Origin: Streptomyces sp. NBC_00576
Lineage (GTDB): Bacteria > Actinomycetota > Actinomycetes > Streptomycetales > Streptomycetaceae
NCBI RefSeq assembly: GCF_036345175.1
Contig: NZ_CP107780.1
Coordinates: 1,860,001 to 1,924,000 of the forward strand
Length of the DNA stretch: 64,000 nucleotides
Direction: 5' to 3'
The notes under the pieces are model-generated. The model did no database searches. It worked only from the letters and a program-made list of their open reading frames with translations, and had not been told where the DNA came from. Below are positions 6,946 to 15,724 of the stretch, one piece after another. Each line of letters begins with the position of its first letter. Positions within the stretch are counted from its first letter, which is position 1. The position numbers were made by a program, and so were the translations under genes.

Positions 6946-9264
6946 TCAGGCGCTGTGCCCGGCGACGCGGAGGGCGTGCACCAGATCCCAGTAGCAGTCC
7001 TCGGAGGCACCCCGGGCCGCCTCGAGCAGCAGGGGTACGAGTCGCTGGGGGTCGGCGGCGACGCTGCGGGCGGCCTCCTCGGGAGTACGGACCCGGACGT
7101 ACGCGTCGAGCAGTGCACGCACCTCACGCTGCCTGCCCTTCTCGACGAGCCCGAGCACCGCCTCGCCGACCTCCTGGGCCGGCCGCACGATGCCCTGCCG
7201 CAGGATCTGCTGACCGTCGCTCCCCCGCCCCGCCGCGACGAGCGCGTCGGCGGCGGCGACCAGCTGCTCGGCCGGCAGGGAGGCGGCCTCCCAGAGCAGG
7301 GTGGCCCAGTCGGCGCCGAGCCCCGCACGGTGCAGCTCGGCGGCGAGCAGCGGAAAACGGGCGGCGGGCCAGTAGGCGGCCTCGACGAGCAGCGCGTGCG
7401 CCTCACCGCTGCGACCCTCGCCGCGCAGTCGTACGAGCCTGCGGACGGCGTCGATGGTGTCGTGCCGGGCGTCGTCGTCCAGCGCCTCCCGCACGGGCAC
7501 CGCGGGCTTGGCGGCAGCGGCGGCCCCGGCGAACCGGGCCCCACGCGGGGTACGGCGGCTCGGGGCAGCGGGCGCGGGCAGTGCCGCCGGTACGGGGGTG
7601 GGGTCGACGACGGGCGTGGCGCCGGTATCCGCGTCGTCCATCGCACCGGCGAACCGGGCACTGCCTCGGGTACGACGCTTTGAGCGCTGCTTGGGAGCGG
7701 GGCGGGGGTCCGCGGGGGCGGCCTCGGGGGTGGCGGCCGGAGGCTCGTACCAGTCGGCGGGGAGCTGCGGCGCGGTGCGCTCGGCGGGGGTGTCCGAGGT
7801 GCCGGGAGCGTCGGCCGGACGGGGGTCGTCGTGGTCGTCCGCGCGGCCGGAGCGGCGAGTGTGTCCGCGCCAGGGGCGCAGGTCGTCGCCGGAACCTGCT
7901 CGGCCTGGGCCACCGTCGTCTCCGTGGCGGGCACCGTCAGGGTCGTCCGTGTGGCCTGCACGGCGGCTGTCGTCGCGCCAGCCGCCGGAAACCTCACCGC
8001 CGGAACCCTGACGGCCGGGGCTGCGATCGTCCCCGTAGGAGGCGTGGCGGGCGCCATCAGGGTCGTCCGCCCGGCTGTCGTCACGCCAGGCGTGTCCGCC
8101 GGTGTCAGGAACCTGACGGCCGACGCTGCGATCGTCCCCGTAAGGATCGGGACGGACACCGTCACGATCGTCCGCCCCGCGACTGTCGCCGCGCCAGGCA
8201 TGTCCGCCGGTGTCAGGAACCTGACGGCCGACGCTGCGATCCTCCCCGTAAGGACCGGGACGGACACCGTCACGATCGTCCGCCCCGCGACTGTCGCCGC
8301 GCCAGGCATGTCCGCCGGTGTCAGAAACCTGACGGCCGACGCTGCGATCGTCCCCGTAGGAGGCGTAGCGGGCGCCATCAGGGTCGTCCGCCCGGCTGTC
8401 GCCGCGCCAGGCGGACGCCTCGTTGCCGGAGCCCTGGCGGCCGGGGCCGCGTTCGTCGGCGTAGGGGGCGGGGCCGGAGCCGGAGCCGTCCGAGGTCTGC
8501 TGCTGCGGGCCACGCCCGGGCTCGTACCCGGCGGTCGGTCGGTCGTCCGCACGCTGTCCAGGCGCGCCGGACTCGTCGTACCAGGCGGCCGCCCCGTCGT
8601 GCGGGCGCTGCTGGTCGGTGTCGGTGCGTTGCCCCGGCAGGGTCAGGGGGTCCGTACTGTGCGTGGCGGCGGGATGCGGGGCGCTCTGGACGCGGCCGGC
8701 GAACAGGTCCGCCTCTTCGTCGCCGTCGCGGCGGGGAAAGGGCGCTCGACTCACCGCCCTGCGGGCCAACTGGTCAAGGCGGTACCGGAGTTCGACGCAG
8801 CGGGCGGAGGCGCGTTCGTGGTCGTCGTGGGCCCAGGCGAGGTCGAGGCGGAGACCCTCGGCCTCCTCGTGGGTGGCGGCGGAGCCGAGCAACCGCCCCA
8901 GTTCGGCGAGCCGTTCGGCGGCGTACTTCTGTTCGCGGAGCATCACGTCGAGCCGGTCCCCGAGGGTGTCGCGGGCGCCGGGCCGGGCGTCGAACGCGGT
9001 GAGCGAGGCCTGGTGCAGGGCACGCACCTGCTCGGCCTCCGGGGTGACGGCGCCCGTTCCGTACTCGGCCGCGAGATCCTGGAGCAGCGCCTCCACGACG
9101 TCCCACGGCGGGACTTCGCGCCCTTCCAGGCAGGCACGCATGCCGTCGGGGTCGCGCTGCCAGAACACGCCGCACCAGCCCGCGCCCTGGTCGAGGCGGG
9201 CCAACAGGCCGTTCAGATACCGCGCGAACTCCCGCACCTGCCCCGGGAGCTGTTCCACCGCCAT
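6946..9264 (-). CDS. Large acidic, repeat-rich hypothetical protein
   Basis: 772 residues from the ATG at 9264, chosen because a GGGGTGGA ribosome site lies 7 bases upstream; an earlier start would add an unlikely tail. Three parts are visible. The N-terminal ~190 residues are helical (starting MAVEQLPGQVREFARYLNG) with a conserved-looking WCGVFW. The middle ~330 residues are low-complexity, rich in Asp, Gly, Arg and Ser, with a 36-residue tandem repeat built on DDRSVGRQVPDTGGHAWRGD. The C-terminal ~160 residues are helical-repeat-like with many Ala and Leu. There are no signal peptide or membrane segments. The family is familiar from Streptomyces as an unnamed protein. No function is claimed; a scaffold or regulatory role would be a guess. 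Confidence 0.75.
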   Translation of the reverse strand: MAVEQLPGQVREFARYLNGLLARLDQGAGWCGVFWQRDPDGMRACLEGREVPPWDVVEALLQDLAAEYGTGAVTPEAEQVRALHQASLTAFDARPGARDTLGDRLDVMLREQKYAAERLAELGRLLGSAATHEEAEGLRLDLAWAHDDHERASARCVELRYRLDQLARRAVSRAPFPRRDGDEEADLFAGRVQSAPHPAATHSTDPLTLPGQRTDTDQQRPHDGAAAWYDESGAPGQRADDRPTAGYEPGRGPQQQTSDGSGSGPAPYADERGPGRQGSGNEASAWRGDSRADDPDGARYASYGDDRSVGRQVSDTGGHAWRGDSRGADDRDGVRPGPYGEDRSVGRQVPDTGGHAWRGDSRGADDRDGVRPDPYGDDRSVGRQVPDTGGHAWRDDSRADDPDGARHASYGDDRSPGRQGSGGEVSGGWRDDSRRAGHTDDPDGARHGDDGGPGRAGSGDDLRPWRGHTRRSGRADDHDDPRPADAPGTSDTPAERTAPQLPADWYEPPAATPEAAPADPRPAPKQRSKRRTRGSARFAGAMDDADTGATPVVDPTPVPAALPAPAAPSRRTPRGARFAGAAAAAKPAVPVREALDDDARHDTIDAVRRLVRLRGEGRSGEAHALLVEAAYWPAARFPLLAAELHRAGLGADWATLLWEAASLPAEQLVAAADALVAAGRGSDGQQILRQGIVRPAQEVGEAVLGLVEKGRQREVRALLDAYVRVRTPEEAARSVAADPQRLVPLLLEAARGASEDCYWDLVHALRVAGHSA
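8093..8416. repeat. 108-bp tandem repeat inside a coding region (3 close copies)
   Basis: Copies start at 8093, 8201 and 8309, exactly 108 bases (36 codons) apart. The first two differ at only a few positions; the third diverges after about 70 bases. Weaker copies continue on both sides from about 8010 to 8440. The array lies in frame in the 6946-9264 gene, so copy-number change would alter protein length without shifting the frame. Confidence 0.9.
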
Positions 9265-9426
9265 GACGTCCACCCCATGCCCGACCGGAGTTCTCCGCCC
9301 CGTAGAAAACACCAGCCGTGTTACGGATGGGCTACGAGGGGTTTTCGGACCAGACGCAGAGTACCGCGCGCCCAGCGGAACGTGACGTGAGCCACGGTCA
9401 CAATGGCCAAAACCGCCCCACGCGAC

Positions 9427-9687
9427 TCACGCCGCGATCGGGGCGGGCGGCGCGCACCGCCCGATGAGTTCGTCCATGGACAGCCCGAGAACCGGCGCCA
9501 GCGCCGCGACCGTGAAGAAGGCCGGGGTCGGCGCACGGCCTGTCTCGATTTTACGGAGGGTCTCGGCGGAGATCCCGGCGCGGGCCGCGATCTCCGCCAT
9601 GCTGCGGCCACCGCGTGCCTCACGCAGCAACCGGCCGAGCCGTTCGCCGCGTTCACGCTCTTCGGGAGTGAGAGGAGTGCGTACCAT
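9427..9687 (-). CDS. XRE-family HTH regulator
   Basis: An 86-residue single-domain regulator. The lambda-Cro-type helix-turn-helix fills residues 15-70 (RLGRLLREARGG, SMAEIAARAGISAETLRKIE, then FFTVAALAPVLGLSMDELIG). It is divergent from the methionine aminopeptidase gene with only 32 bases between the two start codons, and a perfect 10-base palindrome lies in that gap. It therefore probably represses both genes. No Shine-Dalgarno sequence precedes the ATG, and the nearest -10-like hexamer lies 6 bases upstream, so a leaderless transcript is likely. Confidence 0.85.
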   Translation of the reverse strand: MVRTPLTPEERERGERLGRLLREARGGRSMAEIAARAGISAETLRKIETGRAPTPAFFTVAALAPVLGLSMDELIGRCAPPAPIAA

Positions 9688-9719
9688 GCCACCATTCTAA
9701 TACCGGTATAGTAATTGGC
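9688..9719. promoter_or_regulatory. Divergent promoter/operator between xre and map
   Basis: The 32-base gap holds the perfect palindrome ATACCGGTAT (9700-9709). For map, TATAGT at 9707-9712 is a good -10 hexamer ending 7 bases before the ATG. For the regulator, TAGAAT (minus strand, 9699-9694) ends 6 bases before its ATG. Both -10 elements overlap or touch the palindrome, and neither gene has a ribosome site, so transcription should start at or next to each start codon. No clear -35 was seen on either side. Confidence 0.6.
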
Positions 9720-10511
9720 ATGGTGGAACTCAAGACGGACACAGCAATCGGCGCCATGTACGAGACTGGCCAGGTGGTCGGCAGAGGCCTGACCGCCGTC
9801 CAGGAAGCCGCTGACGTGGGCGTTTCTCTACGAGAGCTGGACGAGGTGGCGCACGAGGTGCTGCGCGCGGCCGGGGCGACCTCCCCCTTCCTCGGCTACC
9901 GCCCCTCCTTCGCGCCCACCCCGTTCCCGGCGGTGCTCTGCCTCTCGGTGAACGACGCGATCGTGCACGGCATCCCGGACGACTACCGGCTGCGCGACGG
10001 CGACCTCGTCTCCGCCGACTTCGGCGCCGAACTGGGCGGCTGGGCCGGCGACTCGGCGATCAGCTTCATCGTGGGCGAACCACGCCCGGCCGACGTACGG
10101 CTCGTCGAGACCGCCGAGCGGGCCCTCGCGGCGGGCATCGCGGCGGCGGTCGTCGGCAACCGCATCGGCGACATCGCGCACGCGATCGGCGAGGTGTGCC
10201 GTACGGCGGGGTACGGCATCCCCGACGGCTTCGGCGGCCACGGCATCGGCCGCCGTATGCACGAGGACCCCCCGGTCCCCAACGAGGGCCGCCCGGGCCG
10301 GGGCATGCCGCTGCGCCACGGGCTGGTCCTGGCGATCGAGCCCATGCTGATCGGCAGCGGCAAGGACGGCTACCACGAGGCCCCGGACGGCTGGACCCTC
10401 CGCACGAACGACGGCTCCCGCGCGGCCCATGCGGAACACACGGTGGCGATCACGGAGTCGGGGCCGCGGGTGCTCACGGCGCGGCAGGAGGCGCGTACGA
10501 GCCGGGCGTGA
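9720..10511 (+). CDS. map: Type I methionine aminopeptidase
   Basis: A 263-residue pita-bread metallopeptidase that removes the N-terminal methionine from new proteins in the cytoplasm. The substrate histidine is H83 (DAIVHGIPDD). Metal ligands follow in the expected order: Asp in SADFGAELGG, Asp in WAGDSA, His in FGGHGIGRRMHEDP, Glu in LAIEPML and Glu in HAEHTVAI. Streptomyces usually has several map genes. This copy, tied to an XRE regulator rather than to the ribosomal-protein operon, is probably the accessory, regulated one. Its ATG appears to be leaderless (see the 9688-9719 entry). Confidence 0.92.
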   Translation: MVELKTDTAIGAMYETGQVVGRGLTAVQEAADVGVSLRELDEVAHEVLRAAGATSPFLGYRPSFAPTPFPAVLCLSVNDAIVHGIPDDYRLRDGDLVSADFGAELGGWAGDSAISFIVGEPRPADVRLVETAERALAAGIAAAVVGNRIGDIAHAIGEVCRTAGYGIPDGFGGHGIGRRMHEDPPVPNEGRPGRGMPLRHGLVLAIEPMLIGSGKDGYHEAPDGWTLRTNDGSRAAHAEHTVAITESGPRVLTARQEARTSRA

Positions 10512-10522
10512 CCTACGGCCGC

Positions 10523-11011
10523 ATGCGCATCAGGAACGGCACATCCTCCGACGCGTAGAGCATCGCGGCCCTGCACACGGCCAGTTGGCACAGCGCGTAC
10601 TGCGCGCTGATGCCCGCCGCGCATCAGGGCGTCCTGCCGGCGGCGGAGAACCGCGCGAAGTGGCAGGCAGGCACGAGGGCGCTGTCCGACGAGCGGTGTC
10701 TGCTGCTCGCCGAGCAGAACGGCGAGCTGCGCGGCTTCATCCATCTGGACACGTCCGCGGACGGCCGGGTCCACGTGGACGACCTGCACGCCCGGCTGGG
10801 CCGCCTCGACGCCGGCGTCGGCCGCATCCTGCTGCACCTCGACTGCGCCTGGGCGGCCCGTCGGCACCCCGGCCGGGATGTCTGCCTGGAGGTGCTGCGC
10901 GGCAACGCCCGCGCGATCTCGTTCTACGAGCGCGCGGGCGGCCTGCGCACCGCCGAACGCCCCCTGCGGATGGACGCCGGCTTCACCCGGACGGAGATCG
11001 ACTACACCTGA
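10523..11011 (+). pseudogene. GNAT-family N-acetyltransferase with an in-frame stop
   Basis: The frame from ATG 10523 reads MRIRNGTSSDA, then TAG at 10556-10558, then SIAALHTASWHSAY and on without interruption to 11011. The part before and after the stop together forms a normal GNAT N-terminus (start strand, then the ADAxxIAALHTASW helix). The rest includes ERAGG (the VAL-FYERAGF region) and the acyl-CoA loop equivalent near GRLDAGVGRIL, which lacks the usual R/QGxGxA/G. An internal ATG at 10610 could start a 133-residue product, but it would lack the first strand and helix. A broken gene is the best reading. Confidence 0.75.
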
Positions 11012-11087
11012 CCCGCGGCGAAGGTCAGCCCCTACGGGGACGGGCGGCCGCCCTCGAACACCGTGCCGCCGCCCGCCTCCAGGTGAC

Positions 11088-12908
11088 TCAGGACGCCGGC
11101 CGCACCACCATGGCCGACCCGCCACCCCGTCGCGCTGTCTCGGCTGCCGCCAGCCACTTGCCGTTCGGCAGACGCTGTACGCCGGTCGCCGCGCCGATCT
11201 CGGGGTTGAGCCGGAAGCCGTGGCCGATGGCCTCCAGCTTGGTCCTCAACTCGCTGTCCCACAGGCCCGGTTCAAGCTCGGTGGTCGTCTGGTTGCGCTG
11301 GCTCGCGCGCGGTGCGGCGATCGCGTCGACCAGCGGTAGCCCCCGGTCCAGGAAGCCCGTCAGAGTCTGGAGGACGGTGGTGATGATGCTCGCGCCACCC
11401 GGGGACCCGAGGGCGACCACCGGCTTGCCGTGTGCGTCCAGGACGATCGTCGGCGACATCGACGAGCGCGGTCGCTTGCCCGGGCCCGGCAGGTTCGGGT
11501 CGTGGACGGCCGGACTGGCCGGGGCGAAGGAGAAGTCCGTCAGTTCGTTGTTGAGGAGAAAACCGCGACCCGGGACCGTGATGCCGCTGCCCCCGGTCTG
11601 CTCGATCGTCAGCGTGTACGACACGACGTTGCCCCACTTGTCGGCCACCGTCAGATGCGTCGTGTTCTCGCCCTCGTACGTCGTCGGCGCCGCGATGCCG
11701 GTGCTCGTGCAGGCAGTCGGGTGGCGCGGGTCCCCGGGCGCGACCGGGCTCGTGAGGACCGCGTCGTCCTTGATCAGGCACTCCCGCGAGTCGGCGTACG
11801 ACTGCGACAGCAGCTCCTTGGTCGGTACGTCCTCGAAGGCCGGGTCGCCCACCCAGCGTCCCCGGTCCGCGAAGGAGATCCGGCTCGCCTCGATGTAGCG
11901 GTGCAGGAACTGGACCTCGCTCGCCTTCGAAAGGTCCGTCTCCTCAAGGATGTTGAGGGCCTCACCGACCGTCGTACCGCCCGACGAGGAGGGTGCCATC
12001 GAGTAGACGCCCAGGCCGCGGTACGACGTCTTCGTGGGCGCCTGCCGCTTCACCCGGTAGGCCGCCAGGTCCCTCAGCGACAGATCGCCGGGGCGCGCGT
12101 TGTAGCCCGAACCCGGGTCCACCGGCGGCTTGTTGACCGTGTCGACGATCTCCTTCGCCAGCTTCCCCCGATACAGGGCACCGACGCCCTTGCGTCCCAA
12201 CTCCTCGTACGTACGCGCCAGTTCGGGGTTCTTGAAGCTCGACCCGACCACCGGCAGCGCACCGCCGGGCAGGAACAGCTTCGCCGTGTCCGGGAAGGAT
12301 CTGAACCGCGCCTCGTTGGACGCGGTCTGCGATCTGAACGTGGCGTCCACGGTGAAGCCGTCCCGCGCGAGCCGCTCCGCCGGCTTCAGCAGCGTCCCGA
12401 GCCGTTCGCTGCCCCAACTGTCCAGTGCCGCCTGCCAGGTCGCGGGCGTGCCCGGCGTACCGACGCCCAGTCCGCTGGTGACGGCGTCGGCGAAGGCGAT
12501 GGGCTGCCCGTTCTCCAGGAACAGGCCCGAGTCGGCCGTCAGGGGTGCCGTTTCGCGGCCGTCGAGCGTCTGTACCGTACGGGACTTGGCGTTGTAGTAG
12601 ACGAAGTAGCCGCCTCCGCCGATGCCGTTGGAGTAGGGCTCCGTCACCCCGAGCGCGGCAGCCGTGGCGACAGCGGCGTCCACCGCGTTGCCACCCTTGC
12701 GCAACACCTCGATCCCGGCAGCCGAGGCATCCGCGTCGACGCTTGCCACGGCACCGCCGTATCCGACGGCGACCGGGACCTTCTTCACCGACGTACCCGC
12801 AGCCGCGTCCGTGGACGTGGTCGCGGAGGGCGGAGCCGCCGCCCCCACCGACACCACGGCAGCCGAAACCGCCAGGACCGCCAGATTCCGCGCGACAGGG
12901 CGACGCAT
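11088..12908 (-). CDS. ggt: Gamma-glutamyltransferase, secreted
   Basis: 606 residues from ATG 12908, which has a GGAGG 8 bases upstream. The first ~30 residues (MRRPVARNLAVLAVSAAVV...) are a signal peptide. The Ntn-hydrolase precursor is cut before T416 in ENTTHLTVADKWGN to make the large and small subunits, with the new N-terminal threonine as nucleophile. SSGGTTVGEAL in the large subunit and PGGASIITTVLQTL in the small subunit fit the gamma-glutamyl binding site. It degrades glutathione and gamma-glutamyl compounds outside the membrane. It is divergent from the 13013 gene with about 100 bases between. Confidence 0.92.
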   Translation of the reverse strand: MRRPVARNLAVLAVSAAVVSVGAAAPPSATTSTDAAAGTSVKKVPVAVGYGGAVASVDADASAAGIEVLRKGGNAVDAAVATAAALGVTEPYSNGIGGGGYFVYYNAKSRTVQTLDGRETAPLTADSGLFLENGQPIAFADAVTSGLGVGTPGTPATWQAALDSWGSERLGTLLKPAERLARDGFTVDATFRSQTASNEARFRSFPDTAKLFLPGGALPVVGSSFKNPELARTYEELGRKGVGALYRGKLAKEIVDTVNKPPVDPGSGYNARPGDLSLRDLAAYRVKRQAPTKTSYRGLGVYSMAPSSSGGTTVGEALNILEETDLSKASEVQFLHRYIEASRISFADRGRWVGDPAFEDVPTKELLSQSYADSRECLIKDDAVLTSPVAPGDPRHPTACTSTGIAAPTTYEGENTTHLTVADKWGNVVSYTLTIEQTGGSGITVPGRGFLLNNELTDFSFAPASPAVHDPNLPGPGKRPRSSMSPTIVLDAHGKPVVALGSPGGASIITTVLQTLTGFLDRGLPLVDAIAAPRASQRNQTTTELEPGLWDSELRTKLEAIGHGFRLNPEIGAATGVQRLPNGKWLAAAETARRGGGSAMVVRPAS

Positions 12909-13012
12909 CAAATACCTCCAGTCAACGACCGTCCGCGCAGCGTAACTGCATCCCGATGGTCCCGTAAGGGCCCCTCGAACACCGTTGCGGTTGACCGCTA
13001 GCATGCGCGCCC

Positions 13013-13771
13013 ATGACTGACGACGTGCGCAATATCGTCCTCGGTGTGGTCGCGGCCGGTATCAGCGCAGCCCTCGGCTGGCTGGCCCGCACCTATCTGT
13101 GGAAGCGCAAACTCCGCCGCAAGCAGGCCTTCTTCGGGCTGCCGGACAACTCCGAGTCGCTGCTCGTGGTGAACCGCGAGGCCGGTGGCCCCGAGTTGAC
13201 GGTGATGCGCCACGACGTGTTCGCCCTGCTGGAACTCGCCGCGCTCATCAAGGACTGCAACGCCCACGCGCAGGTCGTCGCTCACGACGCCACGCAGCAG
13301 GGGGTCGGCGAGCGGACCGAGTTCTGCGTGGGCGGCCCGGCCTCCAACCGCCGCATGCTGGCCCATCTGCACTCGCTGCTCCCCGGCGTCCGCGTCAACG
13401 TCGACGCCGAACCCGGCCCGGACCGTGGCGCCTTCCAGATCGGCACCGAGCGCTACCGGCTGGAGGCGGGCATGGGCGAGTACGTGATCCTCGCTCGGCT
13501 CACCGCCGTCCAGAGCGGCGAAACCCGACCCGTCTTCCTCTTCTGCGGCCAGCGCGCGATCACCAACCAGGCGGCGACCCGCTATCTCGCCCGCAACCAC
13601 GAACGGCTGGCGCGCAAACACGGCAACAACTCCTTCGCCCTGCTTCTGAAGGTCGTCAACTCGCAGGCGTACGGACCCGATGTCGTCGAGGTCGTCACGG
13701 ACATCACCCGAGCCGCGCAGACCCCGCTGCCGGCCGTTGCGGCAGCACGCACCGCACACCGCGCCTCCTAG
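13013..13771 (+). CDS. Membrane-anchored hypothetical protein
   Basis: 252 residues. One N-terminal transmembrane helix (about residues 6-28, NIVLGVVAAGISAALGW) is followed by a basic stretch KRKLRRK, so the bulk of the protein should lie in the cytoplasm. The soluble part contains ESLLVVNREAGGPELTVMRH and CNAHAQVVAHDATQQGVGER, and a later EVVTDITRA, without a catalytic motif that I recognise. It looks intact, has Streptomyces codon use and is probably a conserved actinobacterial protein of unknown function. A SEFIR/effector-like fold is possible but not shown. Confidence 0.7.
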   Translation: MTDDVRNIVLGVVAAGISAALGWLARTYLWKRKLRRKQAFFGLPDNSESLLVVNREAGGPELTVMRHDVFALLELAALIKDCNAHAQVVAHDATQQGVGERTEFCVGGPASNRRMLAHLHSLLPGVRVNVDAEPGPDRGAFQIGTERYRLEAGMGEYVILARLTAVQSGETRPVFLFCGQRAITNQAATRYLARNHERLARKHGNNSFALLLKVVNSQAYGPDVVEVVTDITRAAQTPLPAVAAARTAHRAS

Positions 13772-14030
13772 CAGCACGTACGCGAAGCGGCCACGTTGCA
13801 CATGACGGGCGCCAGAACCAAGGAGAGCGGCACCCTCGTCGCGTACTTCTGCGACGTGGGCCCGCTCGGCCTCGGCAAGCTGGTCAGCCCGGTCGACCCG
13901 CTCTGCGTCGAGCACAACCCGACCGGCGCAGCTGACCTCCTGCTTGCCGGAGCACGACCCCTCATGGGTGTCGATACCCCTGCGCAAGCAGTGATCTCCG
14001 GCTGCCGCCGAGCGAACGCATGCCCTCCAA
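13772..14030. other. Intergenic stretch without a supported gene
   Basis: Short frames cross this region on both strands (for example one from 13796 on the plus strand), but none has a ribosome site plus recognisable protein character. In many Streptomyces the substrate-binding and permease genes of the glutamate transporter would follow the ATPase here, and no trace of them is visible. Confidence 0.5.
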
Positions 14031-14231
14031 CTACTGCCCGCCTGGCAGCAGCGTCCCTGCTTCGGCCGGCGCCACGGCCTCGGCCTCGGTCCCCGTCCCG
14101 ATGGGGATGAACGGCAAATCGTAGTCGAGGTTCGGCGCGGCCGGCCTCCCGGCCCGGGCCGTCGTCGGGAGGTTGCCCGTCGGCGGGTTGACCGCATCCT
14201 CAACTCCCTTGGTGACAACCGCTGTTGGCAT
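14031..14231 (-). CDS. Small hypothetical ORF coupled to gluA
   Basis: 66 codons starting 7 bases after the stop of the ABC ATPase, with a GAGG-CAGG ribosome site overlapping that stop, so it would be translated by coupling. The sequence (MPTAVVTKGVEDAVNPPTGN, ending TLLPGGQ) is proline- and alanine-rich with a DYDLPFIPIG segment. It has no recognised domain. It could be a remnant of lost downstream transporter genes or a chance frame. Confidence 0.35.
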   Translation of the reverse strand: MPTAVVTKGVEDAVNPPTGNLPTTARAGRPAAPNLDYDLPFIPIGTGTEAEAVAPAEAGTLLPGGQ

Positions 14232-14238
14232 CCTGGCC

Positions 14239-14982
14239 TCAATGCTTGAGAATCTTGGAGAGGAAGTCCTTGGCGCGGTCGCTGCGCGGGTCGGTGAAGA
14301 ACTGCTCGGGGCTGCGGTCCTCGACGATACGACCGTCGGCCATGAAGACGACCCGGTTGGCGGCCGAGCGGGCGAAGCCCATCTCGTGGGTGACGACGAC
14401 CATCGTCATACCTTCGCGGGCCAGTTGCTGCATGACCTCCAGAACCTCGTTGATCATCTCCGGGTCGAGCGCGGACGTCGGCTCGTCGAAGAGCATGACC
14501 TTGGGGTCCATGGCGAGGGCGCGGGCGATGGCCACACGCTGCTGCTGGCCGCCGGAGAGCTGAGCCGGGTACTTCGGTGCCTGCGAGGCGAGGCCGACGC
14601 GGTCGAGGAGTTCACGGGAGCGCCTGTCGGCCTCCTCCTTCTTGCGTCCACGCACCTTGACCTGGCCCAGCGAGACGTTCTGCAGGACGGTCTTGTGGGC
14701 GAAGAGGTTGAACGACTGGAAGACCATCCCGACTTCGGCACGGAGCCGTGCGAGAGGCTTGCCCTCGTCGGGCAGCAGCTGTCCGTCGAGTCTGATCGTC
14801 CCGGACTCGATCGGCTCCAGCCGGTTGATCGCCCTGCACAGAGTGGACTTGCCCGACCCTGACGGGCCGATGACCACGACCACCTCCCCCCTGCTGACGG
14901 TGAGGTTGATGTCCTGGAGAACATGCAGTTCACCGAAGTGCTTGTTGACTTCATGCAGCTCGATCAACGGATCGACAGCCAT
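14239..14982 (-). CDS. gluA: Polar amino acid (glutamate-type) ABC transporter ATPase
   Basis: 247 residues, full length for the HisP/GlnQ/GluA family. Walker A GPSGSGKST, Q-loop VFQSFNLFAHKTVLQNV, signature LSGGQQQRVAIARAL, Walker B VMLFDEPTSALDP and H-loop VVVTHEMGFA are all intact. It energises uptake of polar amino acids, most likely glutamate. Normally the binding protein and two permeases follow in the same operon, but here the downstream stretch to 13772 has none of them, so this ATPase is an orphan in this window. It may work with permeases encoded elsewhere, or the operon has been cut. Confidence 0.88.
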   Translation of the reverse strand: MAVDPLIELHEVNKHFGELHVLQDINLTVSRGEVVVVIGPSGSGKSTLCRAINRLEPIESGTIRLDGQLLPDEGKPLARLRAEVGMVFQSFNLFAHKTVLQNVSLGQVKVRGRKKEEADRRSRELLDRVGLASQAPKYPAQLSGGQQQRVAIARALAMDPKVMLFDEPTSALDPEMINEVLEVMQQLAREGMTMVVVTHEMGFARSAANRVVFMADGRIVEDRSPEQFFTDPRSDRAKDFLSKILKH

Positions 14983-15107
14983 GCCCAGCCCTACTCACTT
15001 CTCAGCTGTGTCGTGGTCGCCGCAAACTATCCAGACGGGAGTGGACTTAATACCCGACACGCACTTCCGGGCATTAGCCGTATTTACGCCAAATGCGGTC
15101 CCCGTGC

Positions 15108-15548
15108 CTATGCCTCCGCGACCTCCGCGTACAACTGCGACAACTCGGGAGCTCCGCTGGACGCCCACTCATGACCGGAGGCGACGACATCGAACTCACG
15201 GCCCGACGACAGCCGTACGACGGGCTGGCCGTTCGGCCAGAAGTCCCAGGCGGCACCCGGGACCGTCCGCACGATGACCGTGCCGAGGTAGAGGCCCGCG
15301 TCGTTGCCGAGCCAGGACAGCGACTCCTCGTCGTCCCGCCAGCCCGGCAGCAACTGGTCCAGCGCCTCCAACGAGGCGGCGGAGTCGTCGAGTTCGACAC
15401 CCGCCCCTTCCGCCTGGGAGCGCAGCAGCTCGCACTCGGAAAGAAGCCCGGCGACCGCCTCGGGATCCGGCTCGCCCTCGGAGAACACCGCCACACCTCG
15501 GGCGGGTCCATGCCTCTTGCGCCAGTTGCCCAGGAAAGGGATGTTCAT
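15108..15548 (-). CDS. Conserved actinobacterial protein (DUF6278-like)
   Basis: 146 residues, beginning MNIPFLGNWRKRHGPARG and containing AVAGLLSECELLRSQA, SLEALDQLLPGWRDDEE and WLGNDAGLYLGTVIVRTVPGA. I recognise this pattern as a common Streptomyces family placed under DUF6278; the assignment is from memory. It is soluble, with no signal peptide. No function is known. It is on the same strand as gluA but 125 bases upstream, so it is probably a separate transcript. Confidence 0.75.
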   Translation of the reverse strand: MNIPFLGNWRKRHGPARGVAVFSEGEPDPEAVAGLLSECELLRSQAEGAGVELDDSAASLEALDQLLPGWRDDEESLSWLGNDAGLYLGTVIVRTVPGAAWDFWPNGQPVVRLSSGREFDVVASGHEWASSGAPELSQLYAEVAEA

Positions 15549-15724
15549 ACGTCCAGCCTGTCATTCACACCGCCGACCGCACCACAGGGCGCGCGGAGAC
15601 GCCGGTTCCGGCCAAGTTCCCCGTGTCCTCCTGCCCGGTACGGCTCCCGCTTGACGGGCCCCCTGGTAGCTCTTTAGCTTCACACTGCACTGAGCGGAGG
15701 GCCGAGCGGACCGGGAGAACAGGC

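Noticed and set aside
8010..8440. Possible CRISPR-like array
   Set aside because: The 108-base repeats are contiguous, without spacers, and lie in frame in a coding region.
13796..14110. 104-codon plus-strand frame
   Set aside because: No ribosome site and no protein-like pattern after the first 40 codons; not supported as a gene.
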